This document shows, one piece after another, positions 47,001-51,300 of a DNA stretch of 64,000 bases (positions within the stretch are counted from its first letter, which is position 1; each line of letters opens with the position of its first letter). The translations under genes were made by a program, and so were the position numbers. The notes beneath the pieces were generated by a model. It was not told where the DNA came from and ran no database searches. It worked only from the letters and a program-made list of their open reading frames with translations. The stretch is from Tolypeutes matacus (lineage: Eukaryota; Chordata; Mammalia; Cingulata; Chlamyphoridae), in contig JAKSZT010053887.1 in assembly GCA_026826555.1 (NCBI GenBank), positions 60,967,247 through 61,031,246 of the forward strand, given 5' to 3'.

Positions 47001-48200
47001 ATCTGCTCCTCAATAATTAAAGCAAGACAAGGGAACTTGGAGATATATAGTATAAGCTTAAAATATTTGGTTTGTAACAAATACAGAAAGCACTTACTAC
47101 TACTTTCAAAGCAAACAAACAAAAAGGAAAGTAACAGAGTTTTCATTTGGGAAGAATGAAGGAAAAATTAGATGTTATAATTCTCAAAATTTGTGAAAGG
47201 ACTAACCAAATTCCACCACTAAAAAAAGTAAAATGTATACTATCTTCTAAAAAATACTTACTTTTAGATAAATATCTGTATCTATTAGTAGATTTACATA
47301 CCAGAAGCTGAGTAACTTTTAAATCTTTTGATTCTATAATGGCAATTTTATTGACAAACCAGTTCAACATGTGTTTAAGACAGCCTTACATAGACACCAA
47401 GAATCCACAATGGTTAAGACAGCCTTACATAGACACCAAGAATCCACAATGGTAGAATGAAAAAATAATTATTAGGCCAGCCAGGCCAGAAGTTCAGCAT
47501 CAAATACTATAGGGATTTCCCTTAGTTAAAGCAGTAGATTAGCTTCTGGAGGTACATGAACTTTATCCAGTTGTAAGCCAAAATCTGAGATTCTGTTTCT
47601 TTTTCTGAGGAATGGTCTCTATTATCAGATTTTCAAGGGTAAATACAACAGTCCTCCACCTCATGTAGAACTCTGTAGGACTTGAAAATTCTGACCATGG
47701 GACCATCTGTCCACATAATTATAAATATGGAGAACTGTTAACTCTGAGACTCAAAAAAGAAACATGCCTAATACATTAGAGATAAGCTTTGCAAAATTAT
47801 GATTTCATTGTGTGAAATTAAATGAAGAAAAACCTATCTACAATACCTAGAAAACACTAAAATTCAGCAGTGTTATTCAAATATTTTAAATTACAAATCA
47901 GTTCAGCTAATTTGGATATTTAAATTTATATAAGCACCGTAAAATGAAGAAATTATTTTCTTAATGATATGGGTTTTTTTTCCTTAAAAATCTTAGGCAT
48001 ATTCAGACTTAATTCAAATGGGCCGTCTACAACCAGACAATACAGATGTGGAGCCATTTGTGGTGGATGACCATGTGTATCTTGCAGAAGTTTCCAATGG
48101 ACTTAAAAAACATTATTATTGGACACCAACTTATGGAGAAGCTTATGGCCATTCGTCTAATGCAGGTTTTGCCCTTGTACCAGTAGGTTACCACCTATGA
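1957..48200 (+). CDS. LRRC34: LRRC34, leucine-rich repeat protein (10 exons, 5' exon outside window)
   Basis: Exons 1957-2080, 2599-2720, 2818-2882, 6139-6222, 30111-30239, 32932-33027, 44954-45108, 45697-45852, 46463-46589 and 47997-48200 join in one frame through GT/AG sites and give about 420 codons to a TGA stop. From exon 6139 on, the product repeats the ribonuclease-inhibitor-type unit LxxLxLxxNxIxxxGxxxLxxxLxxN, seen as [42 protein letters not shown] and [12 protein letters not shown]. These units form alternating strand-helix horseshoe repeats that bind proteins. The first exon starts inside a codon, so the initiator and roughly 40 residues lie upstream. Known for the family: LRRC34 is enriched in testis and pluripotent cells and has been linked to nucleolar partners such as nucleophosmin. 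The convergent MYNN neighbour supports the assignment. No frameshift or stop breaks the coding exons, so the gene looks functional. Confidence 0.93.
2245..2420 (+). mobile_element. Possible second MIR-type remnant
   Basis: A diverged MIR-like order is present: 'ggtgtggtatacagagaa', 'aatcattgaagtcttcaatgtctttattta', 'gtggggatactttg'. Similarity is by eye only. Confidence 0.4.
2599..2720 (+). CDS. LRRC34: LRRC34 coding exon b
   Basis: The acceptor attttaag ends at 2598 and the donor gtatgt starts at 2721. The exon completes the split glycine and encodes [17 protein letters not shown]..., then ILKRNPYIM. The motif LNIAGNN is the start of an LRR-like unit. An ATG-initiated ORF that begins upstream at 2525 runs through intron sequence and is not the true start. 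Confidence 0.9.
2818..2882 (+). CDS. LRRC34: LRRC34 coding exon c
   Basis: The acceptor ctttcag ends at 2817 and the donor gtattt starts at 2883. It encodes [20 protein letters not shown] and E, an LRR unit with the typical LDVxxN...VGxxxxAxLL pattern. It ends in phase 0. Confidence 0.92.
3861..4601 (-). repeat. Degenerate ~30-base tandem periodicity in MaLR internal region, open on - strand
   Basis: From about 4010 to 4440 the plus strand shows recurrent 'accct...ctatgggg' units spaced about 27-33 bases. On the - strand this keeps a 246-codon frame open. Its product is a low-complexity, Arg/Pro/Ser-rich chain with a repeating pattern such as [14 protein letters not shown] then [14 protein letters not shown]. 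No catalytic or structural motif is evident. This is probably a minisatellite-like section of the retroelement rather than a gene. Confidence 0.55.
4874..5203 (-). pseudogene. MaLR internal gag-like ORF fragment
   Basis: An open frame of 109 codons starts at the primer-binding region just inside the 5' LTR. It is charged and helix-rich, with no motif I recognise. Its position is that of the degenerate gag-like frame of MaLR elements. A second open stretch (4623-4841) follows in another frame, so the original frame appears broken. The gag assignment is by position, not by a recognised domain. Confidence 0.5.
5568..5664 (-). mobile_element. Short DAS-type SINE inside MaLR 5' LTR
   Basis: A poly-T run is followed by ttaccgggaggtccc and a head ending gagctacatccgacc, which is an antisense tRNA-derived SINE. 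It is flanked by perfect copies of tgccttgcc (5559-5567 and 5665-5673), so it inserted after the provirus. Confidence 0.92.
6139..6222 (+). CDS. LRRC34: LRRC34 coding exon d (one LRR unit)
   Basis: The acceptor ttattatag ends at 6138 and the donor gtaagc starts at 6223. The 28 codons in phase 0-0 encode [20 protein letters not shown], then ELIAKALH. This is one complete 28-residue ribonuclease-inhibitor-type LRR. A symmetric phase means skipping it would keep the frame. Confidence 0.95.
6390..6805 (-). mobile_element. Older L1 3' end fragment
   Basis: Antisense L1 3'-region text such as 'ctatggcaaccagtaatctactttctgt' and 'ttattgctgaacagtattccactg' is readable. It is more diverged than the adjacent L1 and has no open frame. 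Confidence 0.6.
7966..8146 (-). mobile_element. DAS-type SINE in antisense L1
   Basis: An antisense tRNA-derived head 'aggtcttgggatcaaacccgg...tgagccacagcca' has a poly-T-bounded tail. The host sequence 'cccagcaccattttt' occurs on both sides (from 7952 and about 8147), showing target duplication. Confidence 0.8.
8749..8827 (-). mobile_element. Short tRNA-derived SINE
   Basis: The antisense head 'gggattgaacctgggacc...ctgagctacag' follows a poly-T. It is flanked by 'tacaattgatttttt' on both sides. Confidence 0.85.
9873..10675 (+). mobile_element. Processed retrocopy of H2A.Z mRNA (5' UTR, ORF, 3' UTR, poly-A)
   Basis: An intronless cDNA-like segment has a GC-rich 5' leader (about 9885-10007), the complete H2A.Z-like ORF at 10008-10391, about 260 bases of 3' UTR and a 21-base poly-A (10655-10675). 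Similar A/G-rich text at 9856-9872 and about 10674-10694 suggests an imperfect target duplication. It inserted into the L1 that starts at 9196, so it is younger than that L1. It lies in the sense direction in LRRC34 intron 4. Confidence 0.9.
10008..10391 (+). CDS. H2A.Z-like intact ORF in a retrocopy (127 residues)
   Basis: H2A.Z is the histone variant that replaces H2A in promoter nucleosomes. The frame starts [20 protein letters not shown] and keeps the histone fold, including [36 protein letters not shown] and the C-terminal docking region. Compared with H2A.Z.1 as I know it, it lacks one acidic residue: RGEELDS in place of RGDEELDS, at the acidic patch. Other changes are K-T-C-T for K-S-R-T after HL, Ala for Thr near residue 15, and a final Ala for Val. 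The single-codon deletion keeps the frame. No intron, a poly-A tail and insertion into L1 mark it as a retrocopy. Whether it is expressed cannot be seen; the LRRC34 primary transcript would include it in sense. It is either a young pseudogene or a retrogene. Confidence 0.85.
   Translation: MAGGKAGKDSGKAKAKAVSRSQRAGLQFPVGRIHRHLKTCTTSHGRVGATAAVYSAAILEYLTAEVLELAGNASKDLKVKRITPRHLQLAIRGEELDSLIKATIAGGGVIPHIHKSLIGKKGQQKTA
10765..11322 (-). mobile_element. MaLR-type solo LTR
   Basis: One LTR of the same family as the 3082-5847 provirus, antisense, begins tgtattagtcagcc and ends ...ccaccaca. It is flanked by perfect ctagg duplications (10760-10764 and 11323-11327). It carries no internal sequence, so it is a recombined solo LTR within the sense L1. 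Confidence 0.9.
12336..12638 (+). pseudogene. L1 ORF2 endonuclease-domain fragment
   Basis: One hundred codons show the start of the L1 ORF2 endonuclease, with [11 protein letters not shown], the catalytic-region motif LQETHVR and [13 protein letters not shown]. The frame is cut by a dimeric SINE inserted after 12628. The downstream endonuclease half resumes after 13100 with stops. Confidence 0.85.
12629..13099 (-). mobile_element. Dimeric tRNA-derived SINE with internal minisatellite
   Basis: Read antisense it has two tRNA-like heads, one ending near 12815 ('gcgccacctcagctccc') and one near 13098 ('cagccacatctgcttcc'), plus an A-rich tail at the poly-T side. A perfect gtcattatgt duplication flanks it (12619-12628 and 13100-13109). 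Between the heads, 12895-13012 holds tandem 'gggccagcac' units. Confidence 0.85.
12895..13012. repeat. Short minisatellite, unit about 18-20 bases
   Basis: The motif 'gggccagcact(c/t)cacgt' and variants recur six or seven times, including 'gcaggccagcaccc' and 'gggccagctctccg'. It lies in the linker of the dimeric SINE. Confidence 0.8.
13389..13499 (-). mobile_element. Short DAS-type SINE
   Basis: Poly-T, then ttaccgggaggtcccgg and an antisense tRNA-like head. It is flanked by a perfect 19-base duplication, aaaacaataggatatatat (13370-13388 and 13500-13518). Confidence 0.95.
13805..14248 (+). mobile_element. Full-length dimeric DAS-type SINE (about 440 bases)
   Basis: The first head is gcggatgtggctcaaacgg...ggttcgatccccggg. 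A linker follows, then a second diverged tRNA-like head (ggagctgaggtggcgcagg...ggatcgaatcctgg), a unique section and a 'taaataaataaatctt' A-rich tail. A 14-base duplication aaatctatgggaca flanks it (13791-13804 and 14249-14262). The antisense element at 62893-63316 has the same modules in the same order. Confidence 0.93.
14977..15665 (+). pseudogene. L1 ORF2 RT-domain fragments
   Basis: Two open pieces, 14977-15168 and 15255-15665, read as L1 RT ([11 protein letters not shown]..., [40 protein letters not shown]). The catalytic FADD motif is FTDI, the frame shifts between the pieces, and the end is cut by a solo LTR inserted at 15602. Confidence 0.88.
15602..16131 (+). mobile_element. MaLR-type solo LTR (sense)
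   Basis: It begins tgtagccattgg and ends ...ctgactaataca, with aatataaaag and aataaatacc signals. It is flanked by perfect actac duplications (15597-15601 and 16132-16136). It inserted into the ORF2 RT region of the sense L1. Confidence 0.93.
16498..16580 (+). mobile_element. Short tRNA-derived SINE
   Basis: The sense head ggggagcagatatagctcaag...aggttcaacccc is followed by an A-rich tail. It lies in the L1 ORF2 3' part, next to another copy. Confidence 0.8.
16591..16685 (+). mobile_element. Short tRNA-derived SINE (adjacent copy)
   Basis: The sense head ggggagcagatgtagctcag...gggttcaatc is followed by 'cctccttaaagaaaaa'. It lies about 10 bases after the previous SINE, probably from insertion into that SINE's A-rich tail. 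Confidence 0.8.
18322..18706 (-). mobile_element. Dimeric tRNA-derived SINE
   Basis: Antisense: poly-T, 'aaagatttattttatttattta', first head ending 'ttgagccacctcagctccc', linker, second head ending 'ttgagccacatccgcttccc'. It lies in the 3' UTR of the sense L1, whose sequence resumes with a T-rich stretch. Confidence 0.85.
20602..22140 (+). mobile_element. Unrecognised ~1.5 kb retroposon with poly-A tail
   Basis: This segment splits an L1 ORF1 (text on both sides fits L1) and ends in a poly-A run at 22124-22140. Its last 400 bases recur at 23300-23690 (antisense) and 24315-24600. Its 3' end ('caattgcaatgaatgtatcacactaatgaaag...tatgtaatctaagtatctttt') resembles the 3' end style of local L1s. 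It has no long ORF. It is probably a non-autonomous element moved by L1. It could also be the 3' part of an L1 subfamily or a processed non-coding RNA. Confidence 0.6.
23300..23690 (-). mobile_element. Related partial copy of the 20602-22140 retroposon
   Basis: Antisense match to the last part of the 20602-22140 element, for example plus-strand 'cattgcaattgataaatgc' and 'gagcatggaccatagttcacattgtagttt'. An 82-codon - strand frame (23363-23611) parallels the frame of the 24315 copy. Confidence 0.7.
24315..24600 (+). mobile_element. Second partial copy of the same retroposon
   Basis: A sense copy of the 3' part ('ggccatgatatatcttgccataacctacagaattgtg', 'ttcatcaattgcaatgaatgtaccacactaatgaa'). 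It ends in an A/T-rich stretch before L1 ORF2 resumes at about 24620. It carries a 72-codon frame (24322-24540). Confidence 0.7.
25725..27617 (+). pseudogene. ARPC5: ARPC5 processed pseudogene (CDS remnant plus long 3' UTR)
   Basis: ARPC5 is the p16 subunit of the Arp2/3 actin-nucleating complex. The CDS-like part is 25782-26233. It opens [20 protein letters not shown] and then a stop where the family has an acidic stretch. After frame changes, conserved blocks follow: [43 protein letters not shown], and the C-terminal VLTARKT region, ending with a stop at 26231. It is intronless and continues as a 3' UTR to an aataaa at 27607 with a short A run. It lies in L1 ORF2, which resumes near 27618. 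Early stop and frameshifts: dead copy. Confidence 0.87.
27177..27290 (-). mobile_element. Short DAS-type SINE in ARPC5 pseudogene 3' UTR
   Basis: Poly-T with ttaccgggaggtaccgg and the head ending 'gagccacatccgtttcc'. 'ctcagtgttttttta'-like sequence lies on both sides (about 27162 and 27290). Confidence 0.88.
27764..27779. repeat. (CA)n microsatellite, about 8 units
   Basis: A run 'atacacacacacacacact' in the L1 3' part. Confidence 0.9.
29116..29200 (+). mobile_element. Short tRNA-derived SINE in L1 3' UTR
   Basis: The head ggagcaggtgtagcttagtgg...gggttcaatccctg is followed by 'cctccttaaaaaa'. 'attttag' occurs on both sides. Confidence 0.8.
29640..29815 (+). mobile_element. Older L1 3' end fragment
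   Basis: It shows the typical L1 3'-terminal pattern 'gtgatggctgtacaacattgtgaatgtat...aattgttaattttatattatgtgaatttcacctcaa' and then A-rich sequence. The stretch 29456-29640 looks like a further L1 tail but is less clear. Confidence 0.55.
30111..30239 (+). CDS. LRRC34: LRRC34 coding exon e
   Basis: The acceptor tccttttcag ends at 30110 and the donor gtgagt starts at 30240. The 43 codons in phase 0-0 encode [20 protein letters not shown], then [20 protein letters not shown] and DL: one full LRR and the start of the next. Confidence 0.95.
30940..31085 (+). mobile_element. Ancient mammal-wide repeat (L2/MIR type)
   Basis: Old-repeat wording is readable: 'ttattgtctacatatacgaggcatcagtc', 'ggatacagcagtgaaccagatatggtctttgcccttatggagctaatattt'. 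The same kind of sequence recurs at 41480-41600 and, as a later segment, at 32180-32310. I am unsure of the exact family. Confidence 0.45.
31141..31588 (-). mobile_element. Older MLT1-like MaLR LTR
   Basis: On the - strand it runs from 'tgtggtgatttagagctgtatg' through 'cctttataaacagaatg' to '...ctgtaagctaattaattc' and 'gcagccctagcaaactaa'. This is the layout of older MaLR LTRs. It is diverged from the younger LTRs in this window. Confidence 0.65.
32360..32433 (+). repeat. Direct repeat copy 1 (about 70 bases), upstream of LRRC34 exon f
   Basis: 'ctcacaatctctctgtttacc...' through '...aaattatttacttatta' matches 33385-33454 almost base for base, differing by a 4-base indel and two substitutions. 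It is not a recognised repeat family. Confidence 0.9.
32932..33027 (+). CDS. LRRC34: LRRC34 coding exon f
   Basis: The acceptor follows an uninterrupted run of 18 T (32912-32929) and reads tttag|gga; the donor gtacgt starts at 33028. The 32 codons in phase 0-0 encode [20 protein letters not shown], then [12 protein letters not shown]. It finishes one LRR and starts another whose consensus asparagine is followed by RPILYGEQ, a degenerate unit. The 'agg' at the junction allows a one-base-off acceptor, but only a start at 32932 keeps the frame. Confidence 0.93.
33385..33454 (+). repeat. Direct repeat copy 2 (about 70 bases), downstream of LRRC34 exon f
   Basis: The second copy of the sequence at 32360-32433, same orientation, 1.02 kb away. 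It lies in the 3'-terminal part of the antisense L1 interval. Confidence 0.9.
35286..35470 (+). mobile_element. DAS-type SINE (long-tail form)
   Basis: The sense head ggggaagcggctgtggctcaa...gttcggttcccgggg is followed by 'cctcctggtgaaggcaagcc...gcacggcgtggttagctgac', 'aagcagcaagggggcg' and an A-rich tail. The flanks 'aaaaatattactg' match on both sides. Confidence 0.93.
36922..37143 (-). pseudogene. L1 ORF2 endonuclease fragment
   Basis: Seventy-three codons on the - strand include [19 protein letters not shown] and the SRIDHML motif, the conserved S-x-I-D-H active-site region of L1 endonuclease. It is isolated by frameshifts. Confidence 0.85.
37975..38616 (+). mobile_element. MaLR-type solo LTR, diverged subfamily
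   Basis: It starts tatggcagtttggtgctg and ends ...gatgactaataca, with an 'aaataaataccctttataaaag' signal region. It is flanked by perfect ctggg (37970-37974 and 38617-38621). Its middle part is longer and differs from the other solo LTRs. It inserted in the antisense L1 ORF1. Confidence 0.88.
38895..39074 (-). mobile_element. DAS-type SINE (antisense)
   Basis: Poly-T, 'tttatttattcatttatccccccc', the tail module 'gctaaccacgccgtgcgggcgg' and the head ending 'attgagccacagccgcttccc'. 'gtttcatgtt' lies on both sides (38884-38893 and from 39076). Confidence 0.93.
39585..39802 (-). mobile_element. Two adjacent antisense tRNA-derived SINE heads
   Basis: The heads at about 39600-39680 ('ggattgaacccgggatc...ttgagccacatcagctccc') and 39728-39802 ('aaccaaacccaggacctccc...ttgagccacatcca') are separated by T-rich linkers. 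They may be one dimer or two insertions. Confidence 0.75.
41640..42257 (+). mobile_element. Two L1 3'-terminal pieces in tandem
   Basis: Both pieces show the L1 3' end pattern ('tatggaccatggttggtgg...aatgtcccaccacgatg', then 'tcacaacaatgcaaggttgttgg...gtaagttcacaactttt') with A-rich ends near 41820 and a poly-A near 42240-42257. A T-rich/AT microsatellite stretch lies between them (41915-42055). Confidence 0.6.
42783..42871 (-). mobile_element. Short DAS-type SINE
   Basis: accgggaggtcccgggg...ttgagccacatccaacccc. It is flanked by 'aatcatgtagctttt' on both sides, with an extra partial copy of the flank downstream. Confidence 0.92.
42919..42938. repeat. (AC)n microsatellite
   Basis: About ten AC units. 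Confidence 0.9.
43230..43345 (+). mobile_element. MER5-type hAT transposon remnant
   Basis: 'agtggttctcatccctggttg...attatctggggaacttgtaaaagtactgatgcc' is the readable MER5A/Charlie pattern. A second remnant in opposite sense lies at about 50335-50500. Confidence 0.7.
43590..43810 (+). mobile_element. Ancient MIR/L2-type remnant
   Basis: 'ttttacctattttacaaaaaagaaaattgagactcagctag...agtcatataagtagtaaaagg' follows the old 'fraction of reads in gel' type wording of mammal-wide repeats, namely the 'gaaactgaggctcag...gtcacacagctagtaag' core. Confidence 0.5.
44167..44265 (+). mobile_element. DAS-type SINE, head missing
   Basis: Only the tail module (ggcaaggcgtggttggctgac...aagcagcaagggggcgataa) and the A-rich end are present. 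Confidence 0.88.
44448..44695 (+). mobile_element. DAS-type SINE, longest single-head form
   Basis: The head gggaagcagctgtggctcaa...ggttcgattcccggg, the tail module, an extra 'gatgcagcaagatgactcaacaaagggag...' section, then 'aataaataaatgaaaataaaatcc' and poly-A. Confidence 0.93.
44954..45108 (+). CDS. LRRC34: LRRC34 coding exon g
   Basis: The acceptor tatttttag ends at 44953 and the donor gtaagt starts at 45109. It encodes [20 protein letters not shown], then [20 protein letters not shown] and [11 protein letters not shown]. It ends two bases into the cysteine of the LDVSCN motif. Confidence 0.95.
45477..45645 (+). mobile_element. DAS-type SINE with internal deletion
   Basis: The head loses its B-box region (text jumps from cgtttaccaa to attactcctggtgaag). 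The tail module and a long poly-A follow. 'aagaacaat' is on both sides. It sits 50 bases before an LRRC34 exon. Confidence 0.9.
45697..45852 (+). CDS. LRRC34: LRRC34 coding exon h
   Basis: The acceptor cttttctcag ends at 45696 and the donor gttagt starts at 45853. It encodes [20 protein letters not shown], then [20 protein letters not shown] and [11 protein letters not shown]: two clean LRRs. Confidence 0.95.
46463..46589 (+). CDS. LRRC34: LRRC34 coding exon i
   Basis: The acceptor ttccatag ends at 46462 and the donor gtaagt starts at 46590. It encodes [20 protein letters not shown], then [20 protein letters not shown] and CV: the last LRRs, with IYIWGN as the final conserved segment. Confidence 0.95.
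46871..46965 (-). mobile_element. Short DAS-type SINE
   Basis: Poly-T, ttaccgggaggtcccgggg and the head ending 'gagctacatccgacccc'. The flanks 'tttgttctaattttt' and 'tttgctctaatttt' form a near-perfect duplication. Confidence 0.9.
47375..47452. repeat. Perfect tandem duplication of a 39-base unit
   Basis: Units 47375-47413 and 47414-47452 are identical ('ttaagacagccttacatag...'). They lie in the last LRRC34 intron. Confidence 0.97.
47997..48200 (+). CDS. LRRC34: LRRC34 last coding exon
   Basis: The acceptor aatcttag ends at 47996 and the stop TGA is at 48198-48200. It encodes [20 protein letters not shown] and a C-terminal, non-LRR tail rich in Tyr/His, ending [11 protein letters not shown]. 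The ATG at 48018 is internal. Confidence 0.95.
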   Translation, partial: AYSDLIQMGRLQPDNTDVEPFVVDDHVYLAEVSNGLKKHYYWTPTYGEAYGHSSNAGFALVPVGYHL

Positions 48201-48295
48201 AAAAGAAGTTCTGAAATAATTTTCATATATTTGTCTTATTTTTACAAGTTCACAGTCATCAATATTTTGCCTACTAAATTCATTTTCTTTCATAA

Positions 48296-48301
48296 ATTAA
48301 A
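48296..48301 (+). other. LRRC34: Possible LRRC34 poly-A signal (ATTAAA)
   Basis: ATTAAA lies 96 bases after the stop and is followed by a T/GT-rich stretch. Further AATAAA-like sites lie near 49500, 49605, 49634 and 50147, so a longer 3' UTR is possible. Confidence 0.4.
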
Positions 48302-51300
48302 GCAAATTGTTTTTGTCAAATGTGTAAAAGATATGACTATATTGAACTTTGTATAATTGTCCACTGTGTGAACTAAGTAGTGTAATAAGAAATTTTACAA
48401 AGTAGAGACTAAAAGTTTAACTCTGGAGAAAGAGACCAAGAAAAAAGATTAATTTCTTTTTACAATGAAAATATAACCAAGTAGTGAAACAGCATGAAAG
48501 AAAAGGTCACTACAGGTATCCTAACTCAAAATTGTTATGAAATAGTAAAAAGGTTTCAGGTGGAAAATTTGCAGTGAACTTCAAGAGGTTTCAAAGTTTA
48601 GAAGCTGAGAAAGTATTCTATATATCCTATTTGTCTGTTACACACAAGTGTTAATAACAGTTTCACAAATATAGGCATATATATATAAACATATATATCT
48701 CCCTTTCCAAGTAAGTCATGCTACAAGTTAACTTTTAGTTAAATAGAAATTAGTATAGTTCTCTGTTGGCATGCCAGTAACATTTTAATGATATGATGGC
48801 AAACAGCTATTGTCCATGGCCAGTCTTGTTTTCAAATTAAGATGAAGAGGCAATAGACAATATGAATCCTTGATTACAGACCTATATCCACCACTTTCAT
48901 TACTCTGACACATCAAGTGCGAGCTGCTTAATCTAAATGATTACTAAACCAAACCAGTCAAAGTATGAAAACAATATGGGAAGTTTTAAAAGGTTACTTT
49001 AAATTAAGATAAGGTTCTGTAGTGTGAAAGAAAATATTATCTGTTTCTAAATGTTGTGAGCAAGAAGGCAGTATGAAGAAGGTGGCCAAATGTACAGTTG
49101 TAAATTGTGAATTCCTTAAATCTTAGCTGTATTTATTCCAAAAACCAAACATCAAAAACAAAAACATATCTGCCACTGCTCGTTTTTTTTTTTTTAGTAG
49201 AATAAACAATTAAGATAAATATCCCCTACTTGTTATTTAATGATTTGATGATTTTTAAAGCTTATAACAGATCTTTAGTCATATTCAAGCACCACCTTTT
49301 TCCTAGGAGGGTGGTTATGCAAGGGGAAAGACATCTGAATAAATTGTATGAGGCATTATTTTCACTTAACGTTATAGAGTCACTGAGCCAGAAAAGACCT
49401 AAATAAATGCCTTCCATTCTCATGCTTTCAGAGAGTTGAATTTGAATCATCCAGGACATATTGTTAACATCCTAGGGACTTAGGCCGAGTCTGTTCTGAA
49501 TAAACAAATCTTAAAACATCTGGAATTGGTTGAAAAATATACACCCAGTAGTCCTTAATAACAAAATGTATGCAACTAATTTCAAGGTGTTTTTCTTTTT
49601 TAAATAAACCTTGTTTCTATGTTATTTTGGCAATAAAGAAAACGACCACAATCTGGTAATGGAATTTTAGAAATAATTTGATCTTCCATTAATGCAAAAA
49701 AAGACTTATTGAGGATTTGCTGTCCACAAAGCATTGTCTGTATACTAAAGAGAATGCATAAATGAATGGTCCTTGCCCAGAAAGAGTGTATAGTGGAACT
49801 GGCAAAAGTGTGTAGACCACAGAATTTACACTTACACTACTCATTTTAACAGTTCCAAGGTTTTATCAACCCTTACTTGTCAGTGTTTTTTTTACATCTG
49901 TTCCAAATCTTGTTTTCTTTCCATTTAAAGATCTCTCCTTTGCAGCTATAAAGACTAATTATGTAGTACAAAGTTCTTTTACATTGTTACATGCTGAAAA
50001 TAGCTAGAACTAAATATATGTACCTAAAAAAGTTATATATCCCAGGAGAGTAAAGAATCTCTGTACTGCTAAAAAAATGCAGTAGAAAATGCATAAAAAC
50101 CTCTGTCCTTTAATCAAATTTGAAAAACCACAAAATTCAATGAATGCAATAAAGCCTCACTATAGAAAAAAATATGAACATTTTAAACAATTCTCATTAC
50201 TTTTGAAAAAATTAAGCAAGAATTAGATATGCATCAAGCCAACAAGCTCAGACTTGAAAAACAACTAATGATAAGCTTTCTGAACTTGAAGTCCAGGAGT
50301 AAGGTCAGTTCATTAAACTATAGGCCCTAAATGGACATTTCTAAAATGTGTAGAGTACCATTTGTATCAAAATCACCTGGGGCAAATGTTAAATATACAG
50401 ATCCTTAGACCTACTGAATCAAAATCACAGGATAGTCTGAATTTTTACAACCCAGGTCACCCTTAATCTCATTAATGTTTGAGAACCAATGCTCTGATTT
50501 CCTCATTCTTCCAATTAGTTTCACACACACACACCCCTACTTTAATGAAGTACAGCAATCAAACAGGTAAGTACACAAATCTTAAGTAAACAGCCATGTA
50601 TTAAATATAAAGTTAACACATTTGGGTTAACCAAGACTCAAAGTAAAAAATGCCACCAACTTCCTTGAAGCTCCCCAACCCTCCCCCAATAGCCAACCAC
50701 TATCCCAACTTGAAATTTATATAAATGGTGTCAGACAGTATGTACTTTTTTTTGTACCTGGTTCTTTTGGTCAACATTAGTGTGATTCCTTCTTGTTGTT
50801 TAATGCAGCAGTAGTCCATTTTTCATTGTTTGAAGTATTCCATCACATGTGGGTGGGTAGTAGGAGTCTACAGAATTCTGGAAGAGCCTCTCAGGCTAGG
50901 ACACAGTCACATCAAAGAAACTTAACAATGCGGATTATAGAAAGGGAAGGCTTGAAGGTTTACTTTCCCAGGCTACTCTATTACTATATGCTAAAGAAGG
51001 GACCCACAAGTTCTCATGTTCCCCCAAGGGGAGACTCAGAAGGTAGCTGAATTGAAAACAAGTAGGCTTGGCTTGAGCCTGCAATGGAGTGGTACATGAT
51101 AAGTCTGCAGCAGGATCTATGCTGGACTGATTGAGAAAGCTGCATATGATAAAGCCTCAGAGCTTTCTCCACACCCAAGAGACCTGAGGTGAAGCCAGTG
51201 CAGCCAAGAATTACTGGAACTTGACTAGGCTAGGAGAGATCTGATCAGATAGATATTTTACAAATTGTTGCCTACTCCATCAGAGGCCAGTCGAATGTCC

